This document shows, one piece after another, positions 50,217 through 58,687 of a DNA stretch of 64,000 nucleotides. Numbering within the stretch: position 1 is the stretch's first letter; the number at the start of each line of letters is the position of its first letter. A program made the translations under genes and the position numbers. The notes under the pieces are model-generated. The model was not told the DNA's origin, did no database searches, and worked only from the letters and a program-made list of their open reading frames with translations. This DNA comes from an uncultured Lachnospiraceae bacterium (lineage in GTDB: Bacteria; Bacillota; Clostridia; Lachnospirales; Lachnospiraceae), in contig CAMWXB010000004.1 of assembly GCA_947178125.1 (NCBI GenBank), positions 46,418 to 110,417 on the forward strand. Direction: 5' to 3'.

Positions 50217-51242
50217 ATGAAACTGTTATCAATTGCAATTCCGAGTTATAATTCGGAAGCTTATATGCGTAAGTGCATCGAATCGCTGCTTCCGGGCGGT
50301 GAGGATGTGGAAATTTTGATTGTGGATGATGGTTCTAAAGATAGAACGGGAGAAATCGCGGACGAATATGAAACGATGTATCCGAATATTGTCAAAGCGA
50401 TTCATCAGGAAAACGGCGGACATGGTGCTGCTGTCAATACGGGGCTGGAACATGCGACAGGCCTGTATTTTAAAGTGGTGGACAGCGATGACTGGGTCAA
50501 GGAAAGCGCGTACCGGAAGATACTGCAGACGCTGCGGGAACTTGCAGGCGGAAGCACGGTGCTGGATATGCTGATCAGCAACTTCGTTTATGAAAAAGAG
50601 GGTGCGAAAAAGAATAAAGTGATGCGATATCACCATGCCCTCCCAAAAGATACTATTTTTACATGGGATGAGGTAAAGCACTTTCGTAAGGGCCAGTATA
50701 TTTTAATGCACTCCGTTATTTTCAGGACAAAACTGTTAAAGGAATGCGGGCTGAAACTGCCGGAGCATACATTCTATGTGGACAATCTCTTTGTATTTGA
50801 ACCGCTGCCATATGTCAGGACTATGTATTATCTCGATGTGAATTTTTACCGGTATTATATCGGAAGAGAAGGCCAGTCCGTTAACGAGCAGGTCATGATA
50901 TCCAGAATCGACCAGCAGATACTGGTCAATAAGCTCATGCTGGATTATCTGATAGAAAAGAAAGCCGAAATTTACAGGAAGCGCAGAATGCGTGCCTATA
51001 TGATAAGTTATCTGGAGATCATTACCGTCATTTCTTCGGTATTGCTGATTCGTTCCGGTACTGAGGAAAGTCTGGAGAAGAAGAAAGAGCTGTGGGAGGA
51101 TATCAAGCAAAAGGACGGCCTGCTCTATATCAGGCTCAGGTACGGTATTATGGGAAATTCTATGAACCTTCCGGGAAAGGGCGGCAGAAAGATATCTGTG
51201 GAAGCCTATAAGATCTGTCAGCGTTTCTTCAAATTCAATTAA
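50217..51242 (+). CDS. Family 2 glycosyltransferase
   Basis: The 341-residue protein has a GT-A fold: LLSIAIPSYNSEAYMRKCIESLL, VEILIVDDGSKDRTGEIADEY, HQENGGHGAAVNTGLEHATGLYFKVVDSDDWV, where DSDD is the metal-binding motif. The C-terminal about 120 residues are helical (KLMLDYLIEKKAEIYRKRRMRAYM..) without membrane segments. The sugar and acceptor are unknown; nearby PAP2 and lipid kinase genes suggest envelope lipid work. CAGGAG precedes the ATG. Confidence 0.87.
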   Translation: MKLLSIAIPSYNSEAYMRKCIESLLPGGEDVEILIVDDGSKDRTGEIADEYETMYPNIVKAIHQENGGHGAAVNTGLEHATGLYFKVVDSDDWVKESAYRKILQTLRELAGGSTVLDMLISNFVYEKEGAKKNKVMRYHHALPKDTIFTWDEVKHFRKGQYILMHSVIFRTKLLKECGLKLPEHTFYVDNLFVFEPLPYVRTMYYLDVNFYRYYIGREGQSVNEQVMISRIDQQILVNKLMLDYLIEKKAEIYRKRRMRAYMISYLEIITVISSVLLIRSGTEESLEKKKELWEDIKQKDGLLYIRLRYGIMGNSMNLPGKGGRKISVEAYKICQRFFKFN

Positions 51243-51270
51243 CATAGATTGGGGAACAGTATAGAAATTA

Positions 51271-51309
51271 AAAATGGGATCAGAGAGTCTCCGGTCCCAT
51301 TTTTCTTTT
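51271..51309. terminator. Bidirectional terminator
   Basis: AAAATGGGA and TCCCATTTTT form the stem base with AGAGAGTCTCCGG within; T-runs exist on both strands. It serves the convergent GT2 and PAP2 genes. Confidence 0.8.
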
Positions 51310-51960
51310 ATTTTTACGATTCAGATTATGTTTCAGATTCAATAATACATCGGAATGATATACGATCAAATACATAATGGATGCCATGATAAGGGCGGTC
51401 ATCACATCGAATACGGAATGCTGCTTGGTAAACATGGTCGATAGAATGATCGAAACGCAGAGTACCAGTGAACCGAAGCGGATGCCTTTATGCTGTGCAA
51501 AATGCCTGCTCTTTGCAATGGCGAAATGACAGCCGAGCGAGTTATATACATGAATGCTTGGCCACAGGTTTGTCGGTGTATCAGCGCGGTAGATACATGC
51601 GACCAGCCTGGTGAAAATATTATCCCTCGGTAAAATGAAGGGTCTTAAATTGTGTCCGTTCGGCCACAGAGTTGAGACAAGCAGAAAAACAGTCATTCCC
51701 GTGAACAGGAAAGTACAGCATTTGAAATAGTCATCCTTGTCCTTAAAAAAGAAATACATGACCGTGACCGCAACATAGAGGAACCATAACAGATACGGAA
51801 CAATAAATACTTCGCAGAACGGAATGTGATCATCCAATGCGACATGAATCAGTTTATAATGTTTGACCGTGCGTTCCAAATGACTGAACCATATCATATA
51901 GATTGGCGCATATATCATCAGTGGAATAATATGTTTATATTTATGATATAAGTATTTCAT
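51280..51960 (-). CDS. PAP2-family membrane phosphatase-like protein
   Basis: The 226-residue protein has about six membrane segments and the PAP2 motifs of the inositol-phosphoceramide-synthase-like subgroup: TNLWPSIHVYNSLGCHFA (P-S-x-H) and STMFTKQHSVFDVMTALIM (H...D). The first motif (K......R-P) is loosely present as NGHNLRPFI. It would act on a lipid phosphate at the membrane. It is convergent with the glycosyltransferase; the lipid kinase gene lies next upstream on the same strand, 137 bases away. Confidence 0.85.
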   Translation of the reverse strand: MKYLYHKYKHIIPLMIYAPIYMIWFSHLERTVKHYKLIHVALDDHIPFCEVFIVPYLLWFLYVAVTVMYFFFKDKDDYFKCCTFLFTGMTVFLLVSTLWPNGHNLRPFILPRDNIFTRLVACIYRADTPTNLWPSIHVYNSLGCHFAIAKSRHFAQHKGIRFGSLVLCVSIILSTMFTKQHSVFDVMTALIMASIMYLIVYHSDVLLNLKHNLNRKNKRKMGPETL

Positions 51961-52097
51961 GCCGCATTGAGTACCTTTCCCTAACCTCTAAATTTAAAGA
52001 TAATCATAGCAGATTGTATGGAAAAGTCAAAATCATTTTTGTATAAAAATTTTGTCCATTTTATTATAAAAATAGTCAAAAAAACGGAATAAAAAAA

Positions 52098-53054
52098 TCA
52101 GGTGAGAAAATGTGCTTTTTCTTTCTCGCACGACAGACATATATGGTCGGATTTATAGTGTACTTCTCCGTCGGTATGGACCCAGAGCGGAACGGATGTT
52201 TTAATCTCTATCCGGGATGCCCGGTAGTGAAATATCTGGGGAAAAAGATAGTGTTTTCCAAAAAAAGCCGTGGGTAATGCCAGAAAAATAACAAATTTTG
52301 GAAGATGGCCGACCAGGCATACATCGAGAAGACCGTCTCCGGCATCGGCATCCGGGCAGAATTTGAATCCGCCGCCTTCGTATCTGTGTATCATGAAGGC
52401 AGAAAACAGAAAACGGTCCAAATGGATGGGAGCCTTATTGTCCAGATACAGATCGCAGGATACATTTTTGGCGGTGAGCAGCTGTTTCAGGGCAATTCCG
52501 AGATAAGTCAGTTTGCCGAGTTTCAATTTGTTCAGCACATTCTTGAGCCGGGAAGAAAGGGCTTCTTCACATACGGCCGCATCGAATCCTATGCCGCTGC
52601 TGACAACGAAAAATCGCTCGTTGGGCGTGTCGCCGCCGCCTTTTTTCACAGAAGTACCGGCATGACTGTTTATGGTAAGTTTTCCCAGATCGATTCTGCG
52701 GGAAATATCTTTATTCAGAATTGCGTCCAGAATCTTCAGAGGATCTTTTCCGAGCCGCATATCCCTTGCCAGGTCATTGCCCGAACCGGTAGGAATAAAA
52801 CCGATATTTGCCTTGGAAAAATCCCGGATTCCCTGTAAAGCTTCGTTTACCGTTCCGTCACCGCCCAGAATGATCAGATTGACGGGCTTTTCATCCGATG
52901 TGACTTCGGCGGCCAGTTCCGCGATATGTCCGTTGTGGGTCGAGAGCATGAGCCGGTATGGAATTTTTCTTTCCTGAAAAACCGGTTCCAGCTGTTTCCA
53001 GATACGCATCCCCCTGCCGGAGCTGGAAGAAGGGTTCATTATAATATAATACAT
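52098..53054 (-). CDS. Diacylglycerol kinase-family lipid kinase
   Basis: The 318-residue protein matches the DagK/YegS group: YYIIMNPSSSSGRG, LIILGGDGTVNEALQG (G-G-D-G-T), IGFIPTGSGNDLARDM, VVSSGIGFDAAVCEEAL, and CPDADAGDGLLDVCLVG. It phosphorylates diacylglycerol or a related lipid, which with the neighbouring PAP2 enzyme would make a phosphorylation/dephosphorylation pair. In-frame starts at 53066 and 53054 lie in a GAGAGGAACATGGCTATAAATATG cassette; 53054 gives the usual N-terminus. Confidence 0.9.
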   Translation of the reverse strand: MYYIIMNPSSSSGRGMRIWKQLEPVFQERKIPYRLMLSTHNGHIAELAAEVTSDEKPVNLIILGGDGTVNEALQGIRDFSKANIGFIPTGSGNDLARDMRLGKDPLKILDAILNKDISRRIDLGKLTINSHAGTSVKKGGGDTPNERFFVVSSGIGFDAAVCEEALSSRLKNVLNKLKLGKLTYLGIALKQLLTAKNVSCDLYLDNKAPIHLDRFLFSAFMIHRYEGGGFKFCPDADAGDGLLDVCLVGHLPKFVIFLALPTAFFGKHYLFPQIFHYRASRIEIKTSVPLWVHTDGEVHYKSDHICLSCEKEKAHFLT

Positions 53055-53066
53055 ATTTATAGCCAT

Positions 53067-53240
53067 GTTCCTCTCTCGGTCTGCGAGTTTGATTTATCCT
53101 TTGTTCAGATTTTGGAATGGTGGACTCGCAAACTCGCGCTTTCAGCGTTCTTTGTCCGATTTCATCGGACGTTTGCTCGTTAGCAGCGCTGAAAGAACAA
53201 ATGTCGCTTCTCGCTGCCTGTTCTTTCTTTGTGCTTGCTA
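53067..53240 (-). repeat. Structured 5' leader of the lipid kinase gene
   Basis: Read on the minus strand: GAAAGAACAGG..TTGTTCTTTC hairpin, then CTTTCAGCG / CGCTGAAAG arms (53139-53147, 53187-53195) around the perfect hairpin GTCCGAT-TTC-ATCGGAC (53154-53170), then GCGAGTTTGCGAGTCC.. and ACTCGCAGACCGAGAGAGGAACATGG. The hairpin order and the closing CGCAGA-CCGAGAGAGG match the leader family seen before holA and at 55860 and 62021. Confidence 0.6.
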
Positions 53241-53293
53241 TATTATATCTTACCATATTTAAAGGTATCTTAAAAGAAATTCCACCGGACATA

Positions 53294-53323
53294 TTGCGTC
53301 TGAATCCAACCTTGTGATATACT
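53294..53323 (+). promoter_or_regulatory. Candidate glyA promoter
   Basis: TTGCGT (53294-53299) and TATACT (53318-53323) are 18 bases apart, 60 bases before the glyA start. No riboswitch or T-box motif is seen in the leader. Confidence 0.5.
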
Positions 53324-53382
53324 TACACTGATTTTTTATGTACAGTAAATGAAAGATTATAAAAAGAAAGGCAGGAACAGGA

Positions 53383-54621
53383 ATGTATTCATTAGATGAG
53401 GTAAAAAGAACGGACCCGGAAATTGCACAGGCAATCGAGGATGAACAGCAGCGTCAGAATTCGCACATCGAGCTGATCGCATCGGAAAACTGGGTAAGCA
53501 AAGCAGTTATGGCGGCGATGGGAAGTCCGCTTACGAATAAATATGCAGAAGGCTATCCGGGAAAAAGATATTATGGCGGCTGTGAATGCGTTGATGTCGT
53601 GGAAAATCTGGCAAGAGAACGGGCGAAAGAACTTTTTGGCTGTGAATATGTGAATGTTCAGCCGCACTCCGGCGCACAGGCTAATATGGCGGTATTCTTT
53701 GCAGTCATGGAGCCGGGAGATACTTTTATGGGGATGAATCTGGACCATGGCGGACATCTTTCCCACGGTTCACCGGTGAATATGTCCGGTAAATATTTCA
53801 AGTGTGTACCTTATGGTGTAAATGACGAGGGATTTCTCGATTATGATAAAGTTCGTGAGATTGCGCTGGAATGTAAGCCGAAGATGATCGTTGCGGGTGC
53901 ATCCGCTTATGCAAGGACACTGGACTTCAAGAAATTCCGGGAAATCGCTGACGAAGTCGGCGCTGTTCTGATGGTGGATATTGCACACATTGCCGGACTC
54001 GTAGCAGCCGGCTTTCATCCGAGCCCGATTCCATATGCGCATGTGACGACGACGACGACCCATAAGACTCTGCGCGGACCCCGTGGCGGTATGATCATGT
54101 CTTCTCAGGAAGTGGCTGATAAATATAACTTTAACAAAGCAATCTTTCCCGGTACGCAGGGCGGGCCGCTGATGCATGTTATTGCGGCGAAGGCGGTATG
54201 CTTCAAGGAAGCTTTATCTCCTGCCTTCAAAGAGTACCAGCAGGGTGTTATTGACAATGCGCAGGCGCTTTGCAAAGGGCTGCTCGCAAGGGATGTGAAG
54301 ATCGTATCCGGCGGTACGGATAACCATTTGATGTTAGTGGACCTGACGAATTATGATCTGACAGGAAAAGCAGTAGAGAAGCTTTTGGACGAAGCGCATA
54401 TCACGGCGAATAAAAATACGATTCCGAACGACCCCAAGTCTCCTTTTGTGACGAGCGGTATCCGTCTGGGAACGCCTGCGGTAACTTCCAGAGGTCTGAA
54501 TGCGGACGATATGGATCAGGTAGCGGAGGCTGTTTCCATTGTGATCAAAGAAGGCGAAGCAGGAATTGAAAAGGCCCGTGCGATCGTTCAGGGCTTAACG
54601 GATAAATATCCGCTCAACTAA
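53383..54621 (+). CDS. glyA: Serine hydroxymethyltransferase
   Basis: The 412-residue PLP enzyme converts serine and tetrahydrofolate to glycine and methylene-tetrahydrofolate. Seen are [68 protein letters not shown] and the PLP lysine in [16 protein letters not shown]. It is complete. It precedes hom by 27 bases. Its placement with hom and lysC suggests joint control of glycine, threonine and one-carbon supply. In some bacteria it also has threonine aldolase activity. Confidence 0.96.
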   Translation: MYSLDEVKRTDPEIAQAIEDEQQRQNSHIELIASENWVSKAVMAAMGSPLTNKYAEGYPGKRYYGGCECVDVVENLARERAKELFGCEYVNVQPHSGAQANMAVFFAVMEPGDTFMGMNLDHGGHLSHGSPVNMSGKYFKCVPYGVNDEGFLDYDKVREIALECKPKMIVAGASAYARTLDFKKFREIADEVGAVLMVDIAHIAGLVAAGFHPSPIPYAHVTTTTTHKTLRGPRGGMIMSSQEVADKYNFNKAIFPGTQGGPLMHVIAAKAVCFKEALSPAFKEYQQGVIDNAQALCKGLLARDVKIVSGGTDNHLMLVDLTNYDLTGKAVEKLLDEAHITANKNTIPNDPKSPFVTSGIRLGTPAVTSRGLNADDMDQVAEAVSIVIKEGEAGIEKARAIVQGLTDKYPLN

Positions 54622-54648
54622 GGAGAGAGAAAGAGAGGGTTCATAAAA

Positions 54649-55854
54649 ATGATTCAGGTAGCAGTTTTAGGATACGGTACGGTAGGAAGCGGTGTTGTGG
54701 AAGTCATCGAGACCAATAAGGCGGTCATCAATAAAAAAGCGGGAACGGAGCTGAATATCAAATATATTCTGGATTTGAGAGATTTTCCGGGCGACCCGTA
54801 TGAGGATAAAGTAGTCCATGATTTCAATATGATTCTGGAGGATCCGGAAGTCACCGTTATCTGTGAGACGATGGGCGGCATCGACCCGGCCTATACTTTT
54901 TCCAAGAAAGCGCTTCTTGCGGGCAAAAGTGTCTGTACCTCCAACAAGGAGCTTGTTGCCAATCACGGCTCGGAACTGATTCAGCTTGCGAAAGAGAATC
55001 ACTGCAATTATCTGTTCGAGGCAAGCGTTGGCGGCGGTATTCCGATCATCCGGCCTTTGAACTACTCTCTGACAGCGGAAAAACTGGATGCGATCACCGG
55101 TATTTTGAATGGAACGACGAATTATATCCTGACCAAAATGGAGGAAGACGGCGCGGATTTCGCCGATGTTCTGAAAGAGGCGCAGGAAAAGGGGTATGCG
55201 GAAAGAAAACCGGAGGCCGATGTCGAGGGATACGACGCCTGCCGGAAGATAGCAATTCTTTCTTCTCTGATGAAAGGAAAGACCGTTAATTATGAGAAAA
55301 TTTATACGGAAGGAATTACGAAGATTACGTCGGCCGACTTTATTTATGCAAAGAAGATGAAGCGTTCCGTCAAGCTTTTAGCGATGAGCAAAGGAACGGA
55401 GGACGGATTTTTTGCAATGGTAGCTCCTTTCATGATTCCGGAAGAACATCCGTTATTTAATGTAAAAGGCGTATTCAATGCGGTTTATGTGCATGGAAAT
55501 ATGCTGGGCGACTCCATGTATTATGGAAGAGGTGCAGGAAAGCTGCCTACGGCCAGTGCAGTAGTTTCCGATATTGTGGATTGTGCGAGACATCCGGGTA
55601 AGACCATTATGTGCTTCTGGGATGCCGAGCAGGTCGAACTGATGGATATTGCGGATACAAAACGCAGATTCTTTGTCCGTGTGAAAGCGGAGAAAAAAGA
55701 AGAGGCAGCGGCTGCATTTTCTTCTATTGAAGAAGTGAATGCAGGGCTGACAGAAGAATTTGCTTTCGTAACAGATGTTATGACAGAAAAAGAATTTGAT
55801 GAAAAGATTGCTTCCATTGGCGGCTCGATCAATAGAATCCGCCTGGAGAACTAG
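54649..55854 (+). CDS. hom: Homoserine dehydrogenase
   Basis: The 401-residue enzyme reduces aspartate semialdehyde to homoserine. Seen are the Rossmann motif VAVLGYGTVGSGVVEVI, TSNKELVANHG, EASVGGGIPIIRPL, GILNGTTNYILTKME, EAQEKGYAERKPEADVEGYDACRKIAIL, and a C-terminal ACT-like domain from about 325. It is full length. A leader-family element begins right at its stop codon and leads into the next gene. Confidence 0.95.
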   Translation: MIQVAVLGYGTVGSGVVEVIETNKAVINKKAGTELNIKYILDLRDFPGDPYEDKVVHDFNMILEDPEVTVICETMGGIDPAYTFSKKALLAGKSVCTSNKELVANHGSELIQLAKENHCNYLFEASVGGGIPIIRPLNYSLTAEKLDAITGILNGTTNYILTKMEEDGADFADVLKEAQEKGYAERKPEADVEGYDACRKIAILSSLMKGKTVNYEKIYTEGITKITSADFIYAKKMKRSVKLLAMSKGTEDGFFAMVAPFMIPEEHPLFNVKGVFNAVYVHGNMLGDSMYYGRGAGKLPTASAVVSDIVDCARHPGKTIMCFWDAEQVELMDIADTKRRFFVRVKAEKKEEAAAAFSSIEEVNAGLTEEFAFVTDVMTEKEFDEKIASIGGSINRIRLEN

Positions 55855-55910
55855 TGCCTGCGCATAGCGAACGATGTTCGCATTCAAAGTTCGCAGGTTG
55901 AGAGAAAGGC
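55853..55910 (+). repeat. Leader-family element at hom stop codon
   Basis: Starting in the hom stop codon, TAGTGCCTGCGCATAGCGAACGATGTTCGCATTCAAAGTTCGCAGGTTGAGAGAAAGGC shares GTGCCT.GCGCATAGCG..TTCG.ATTCAA..TCGCAG with the element at 46019. It ends in the ribosome site for the next gene. Confidence 0.65.
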
Positions 55911-55922
55911 ATGGTTATTAGT

Positions 55923-57128
55923 ATGAAATATGTAATCGTTTTAGGCGATGGCATGGCAGATGAACCGATAGAGAGCCTTGGCGGCAGGACGCCGCTCGAA
56001 TATGCGGTAACGCCGGCTATGGATGCTTTGAGCAGGAAGGCGGAAATCGGCATGGTGCAGACGATTCCGGAAGGGATGAAGCCGGGCTCCGATACGGCGA
56101 ATCTGGCTGTGCTCGGATACGACCCGAAGAAATATTATTCCGGCCGTTCGCCGTTAGAAGCCTTGAGCATTGGCGTTCCGATGAAAGATACGGATATTGC
56201 CATCCGCTGCAATATCGTGACGATTTCGGAAGATGATGTGCCTTTTGAAGAAAAAACGATCATCGACCACAGTGCCGATGAGATCAGTACCGAAGACTGT
56301 GCCGTGCTGCTCGATGCGGTCAGAAAAGAACTGGAGAATGACAGTTACAAATTTTATGTCGGCACGAGTTACAGGCATTGTCTGATCTGGGATAAGGGCG
56401 CGGTCGTGGAACTGACGCCTCCTCACGATGTACTGACACAGATCATCGGACAGTATCTTCCTAAAGATGCGGTACTGCGCGGGATGATGAAAAGAAGTTA
56501 TGATATTTTGGTAAATCATCCGATTAATATAGACAGAAAAAAGAGAGGACTGCATCCGGCTAACTGTTGTTGGTTCTGGGGCGCCGGAACAAAACCGATG
56601 TTATCCTCTTTTACGGAAAAGACCGGGAAAAAGGGCATGATGGTGTCAGCCGTCGATTTGTTAAAAGGAATTGCTGTTGGCGCTGGCATGGGTGTAGCAT
56701 CGGTGGAAGGCGCGAACGGCGGTCTTCATACAAATTATGAAGGTAAGACACAGGCCGCACTTTCGGCGTTGTTAAAAGACGGATACGATTTCGTCTATAT
56801 TCATCTGGAAGCGCCGGATGAGATGGGGCATCAGGGCAGTGCAGAGCGGAAAATACAGGCAATCGAATATCTGGACACAAGGGTCATCGGGCCTTTAAAG
56901 GAGGCGCTGGATGCGGCAGGCGAATCCTATCGTATGCTGATACTTCCAGATCATCCGACCCCTGTCAGAGTCAGGACTCATACATCGGACAGCGTGCCAT
57001 ATCTGCTTTATGACAGCACAAAGGAACTTGACAGAACATGGAACTATAATGAAAAAGAAGGCGCCGCGAGCGGCATTTGCTTTCCGGAAGGGTATACACT
57101 GATAGATCATTTATTTGAGGAAGTGTGA
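55923..57128 (+). CDS. Phosphoglycerate-mutase-like protein, probable homoserine kinase
   Basis: The 401-residue protein belongs to the archaeal-type cofactor-independent phosphoglycerate mutase family: MKYVIVLGDGMADEPIESLGGRTPLEYA, KPGSDTANLAVLGYDP, and IHLEAPDEMGHQG plus ILPDHPTPVRVRTHTSDSVPYLL, with the alkaline-phosphatase-type metal ligands. A subgroup of this family has been proposed to replace ThrB as homoserine kinase in organisms lacking it. Lying directly between hom and lysC, this copy fits that role better than glycolysis. ATG 55923 is chosen; 55911 is in frame. The TGA stop lies in a hairpin-like GTGTGAGAAGAATG stretch. Confidence 0.82.
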   Translation: MKYVIVLGDGMADEPIESLGGRTPLEYAVTPAMDALSRKAEIGMVQTIPEGMKPGSDTANLAVLGYDPKKYYSGRSPLEALSIGVPMKDTDIAIRCNIVTISEDDVPFEEKTIIDHSADEISTEDCAVLLDAVRKELENDSYKFYVGTSYRHCLIWDKGAVVELTPPHDVLTQIIGQYLPKDAVLRGMMKRSYDILVNHPINIDRKKRGLHPANCCWFWGAGTKPMLSSFTEKTGKKGMMVSAVDLLKGIAVGAGMGVASVEGANGGLHTNYEGKTQAALSALLKDGYDFVYIHLEAPDEMGHQGSAERKIQAIEYLDTRVIGPLKEALDAAGESYRMLILPDHPTPVRVRTHTSDSVPYLLYDSTKELDRTWNYNEKEGAASGICFPEGYTLIDHLFEEV

Positions 57129-57192
57129 GAAGAATGAAGATTTTAAGGCGTCGAAAGACTCCGTCAGCGTCTTAGAACACAAACTCGTAAGC
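57125..57192 (+). repeat. Degenerate bipartite-element relic after the mutase-like gene
   Basis: GTGTGAGAAGAATGAAGATTTTAAGGCGTCGAAAGACTCCGTCAGCGTCTTAGAACACAAACTC begins over the stop TGA with the GTGTGAGAAG motif. It retains AAGGCG..CGTCTTA arms and a GTGT..ACAC closure, but is decayed. Confidence 0.45.
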
Positions 57193-57217
57193 TATGGAAA
57201 GGAATATGATCATAAAA

Positions 57218-58537
57218 ATGAGAAAAGTAGTGAAATTTGGCGGGAGTTCTCTTGCCAGCGCAGAGCAGTTTGAGAAGGTCGGTAATATCATTCATGCGGA
57301 TAAGGAGCGTAAGTTCGTCGTACCTTCTGCGCCCGGAAAGCGGGATGCGGATGATACGAAAGTAACGGATATGCTTTATGGATGTTATGATTTGGCGGAA
57401 GCCGGCAAAGATTTCAAGACGCAGTTACAGGCGATCAAGGCGAGATACCAGGAGATTATCGATGGCCTTGCTTTAAAAATTTCTCTGGAAGAGGAATTTA
57501 AGGCGATCGAGAAGAATTTTAAGGCGAAGGCAGGCCGCGATTATGCGGCGTCCAGAGGAGAATATCTGAACGGTATCATCATGGCCGCATATCTCGGATT
57601 TGAATTTATTGATGCAGCCGAAGTCATACGGTTTAAAGAAAACGACGAATTTGACTCGGAAGTGACCAACGAATTGATGCGGGAACGCCTGAATCCTTTA
57701 GAATCAGCAGTCATTCCGGGGTTCTACGGGGCGAGAGCGGATGGAACGGTCAAGACTTTTTCCCGCGGTGGTTCCGATATTACGGGTTCTATCGTGGCAA
57801 GGGCGGTCAAGGCGGATGTTTATGAGAATTGGACCGATGTTTCCGGTATATTGATTGCCGACCCCCGGATCATCTACAAACCGGAAGGGATAGAGACAGT
57901 TACATACAAGGAACTTCGAGAACTGTCTTATATGGGTTTTAATGTCCTGCACGAAGATGCCATCTTCCCGGTCAGAAGAGAAGGGATACCGATCAATATC
58001 AGGAACACCAATGCGCCGGAGGACGAAGGAACCTGGATCGTGGAAAGCACCTGCCAGAAACCCAAATACGTCATCACCGGTATTGCGGGAAAGAAAGGTT
58101 TCTGTGCGGTCAATATTGAAAAGGATTCCATGAATTCGGAAGTGGGATTTGGCAGAAAAGTTCTGCAGGTCTTTGAGGATAACGGTATTTCCTTTGAACA
58201 TGTGCCGTCTGGCATTGATACGATGACTGTTTTTGTGCATCAGGATGAGTTCATGCACAAAGAGCAGAAAGTCGTGTCCGGCATCCATAGACTCGCAGAC
58301 CCGGATACAATTGAAATCGAGGCGGATTTAGCGTTGATCGCTGTCGTAGGACGAGGCATGAAATCCACAAGAGGAACGGCGGGTAGAATCTTTTCTGCGC
58401 TTGCGCATTCCAATATCAACGTGAAAATGATCGACCAGGGTTCCAGTGAGCTGAACATTATCATCGGTGTTGCCAATGCGGATTTTGAAACGGCGATTAA
58501 GGCAATTTATGACATTTTTGTACTTTATCAGCTATAA
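57218..58537 (+). CDS. lysC: Aspartate kinase
   Basis: The 439-residue kinase starts the aspartate pathway. Seen are VVKFGGSSLASAEQF, ASRGEYLNGIIMA, IPGFYGARADGTVKTFSRGGSDITGSIVARAV, and two C-terminal ACT domains (GFCAVNIEKDSMNSEVGFGRKVLQVFEDNGISFEHVPSG and ALIAVVGRGMKSTRGTAGRIFSALAHSNINVKMIDQGSSELNI). The second shows the pattern of an allosteric lysine/threonine-sensing kinase. Three in-frame starts exist (57194, 57206, 57218); 57218 gives the normal N-terminus. No lysine riboswitch is seen. Confidence 0.94.
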   Translation: MRKVVKFGGSSLASAEQFEKVGNIIHADKERKFVVPSAPGKRDADDTKVTDMLYGCYDLAEAGKDFKTQLQAIKARYQEIIDGLALKISLEEEFKAIEKNFKAKAGRDYAASRGEYLNGIIMAAYLGFEFIDAAEVIRFKENDEFDSEVTNELMRERLNPLESAVIPGFYGARADGTVKTFSRGGSDITGSIVARAVKADVYENWTDVSGILIADPRIIYKPEGIETVTYKELRELSYMGFNVLHEDAIFPVRREGIPINIRNTNAPEDEGTWIVESTCQKPKYVITGIAGKKGFCAVNIEKDSMNSEVGFGRKVLQVFEDNGISFEHVPSGIDTMTVFVHQDEFMHKEQKVVSGIHRLADPDTIEIEADLALIAVVGRGMKSTRGTAGRIFSALAHSNINVKMIDQGSSELNIIIGVANADFETAIKAIYDIFVLYQL

Positions 58538-58540
58538 TTA

Positions 58541-58569
58541 TTTACTATTTTGGTAAATTGTGCTATATT
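58541..58569 (+). promoter_or_regulatory. Promoter of the hydrogenase-like receptor gene
   Basis: TTTACT (58541-58546) and TATATT (58564-58569) are 17 bases apart. About 115 bases of very AT-rich leader follow (TTTAAAATTTAATATGTAATATT). Confidence 0.5.
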
Positions 58570-58687
58570 ATTATAGTCAAGCACTTCAATCTAAGAAAGA
58601 ATACATAATATTTAAAATTTAATATGTAATATTTTATATATAATATTTACATTTCATACTTAACTTTGAAGGGGGAGATATTTTTAT

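Noticed and set aside
53240-53382. Glycine riboswitch or T-box before glyA, and lysine riboswitch before lysC
   Set aside because: None of the conserved core motifs of these regulators could be found.
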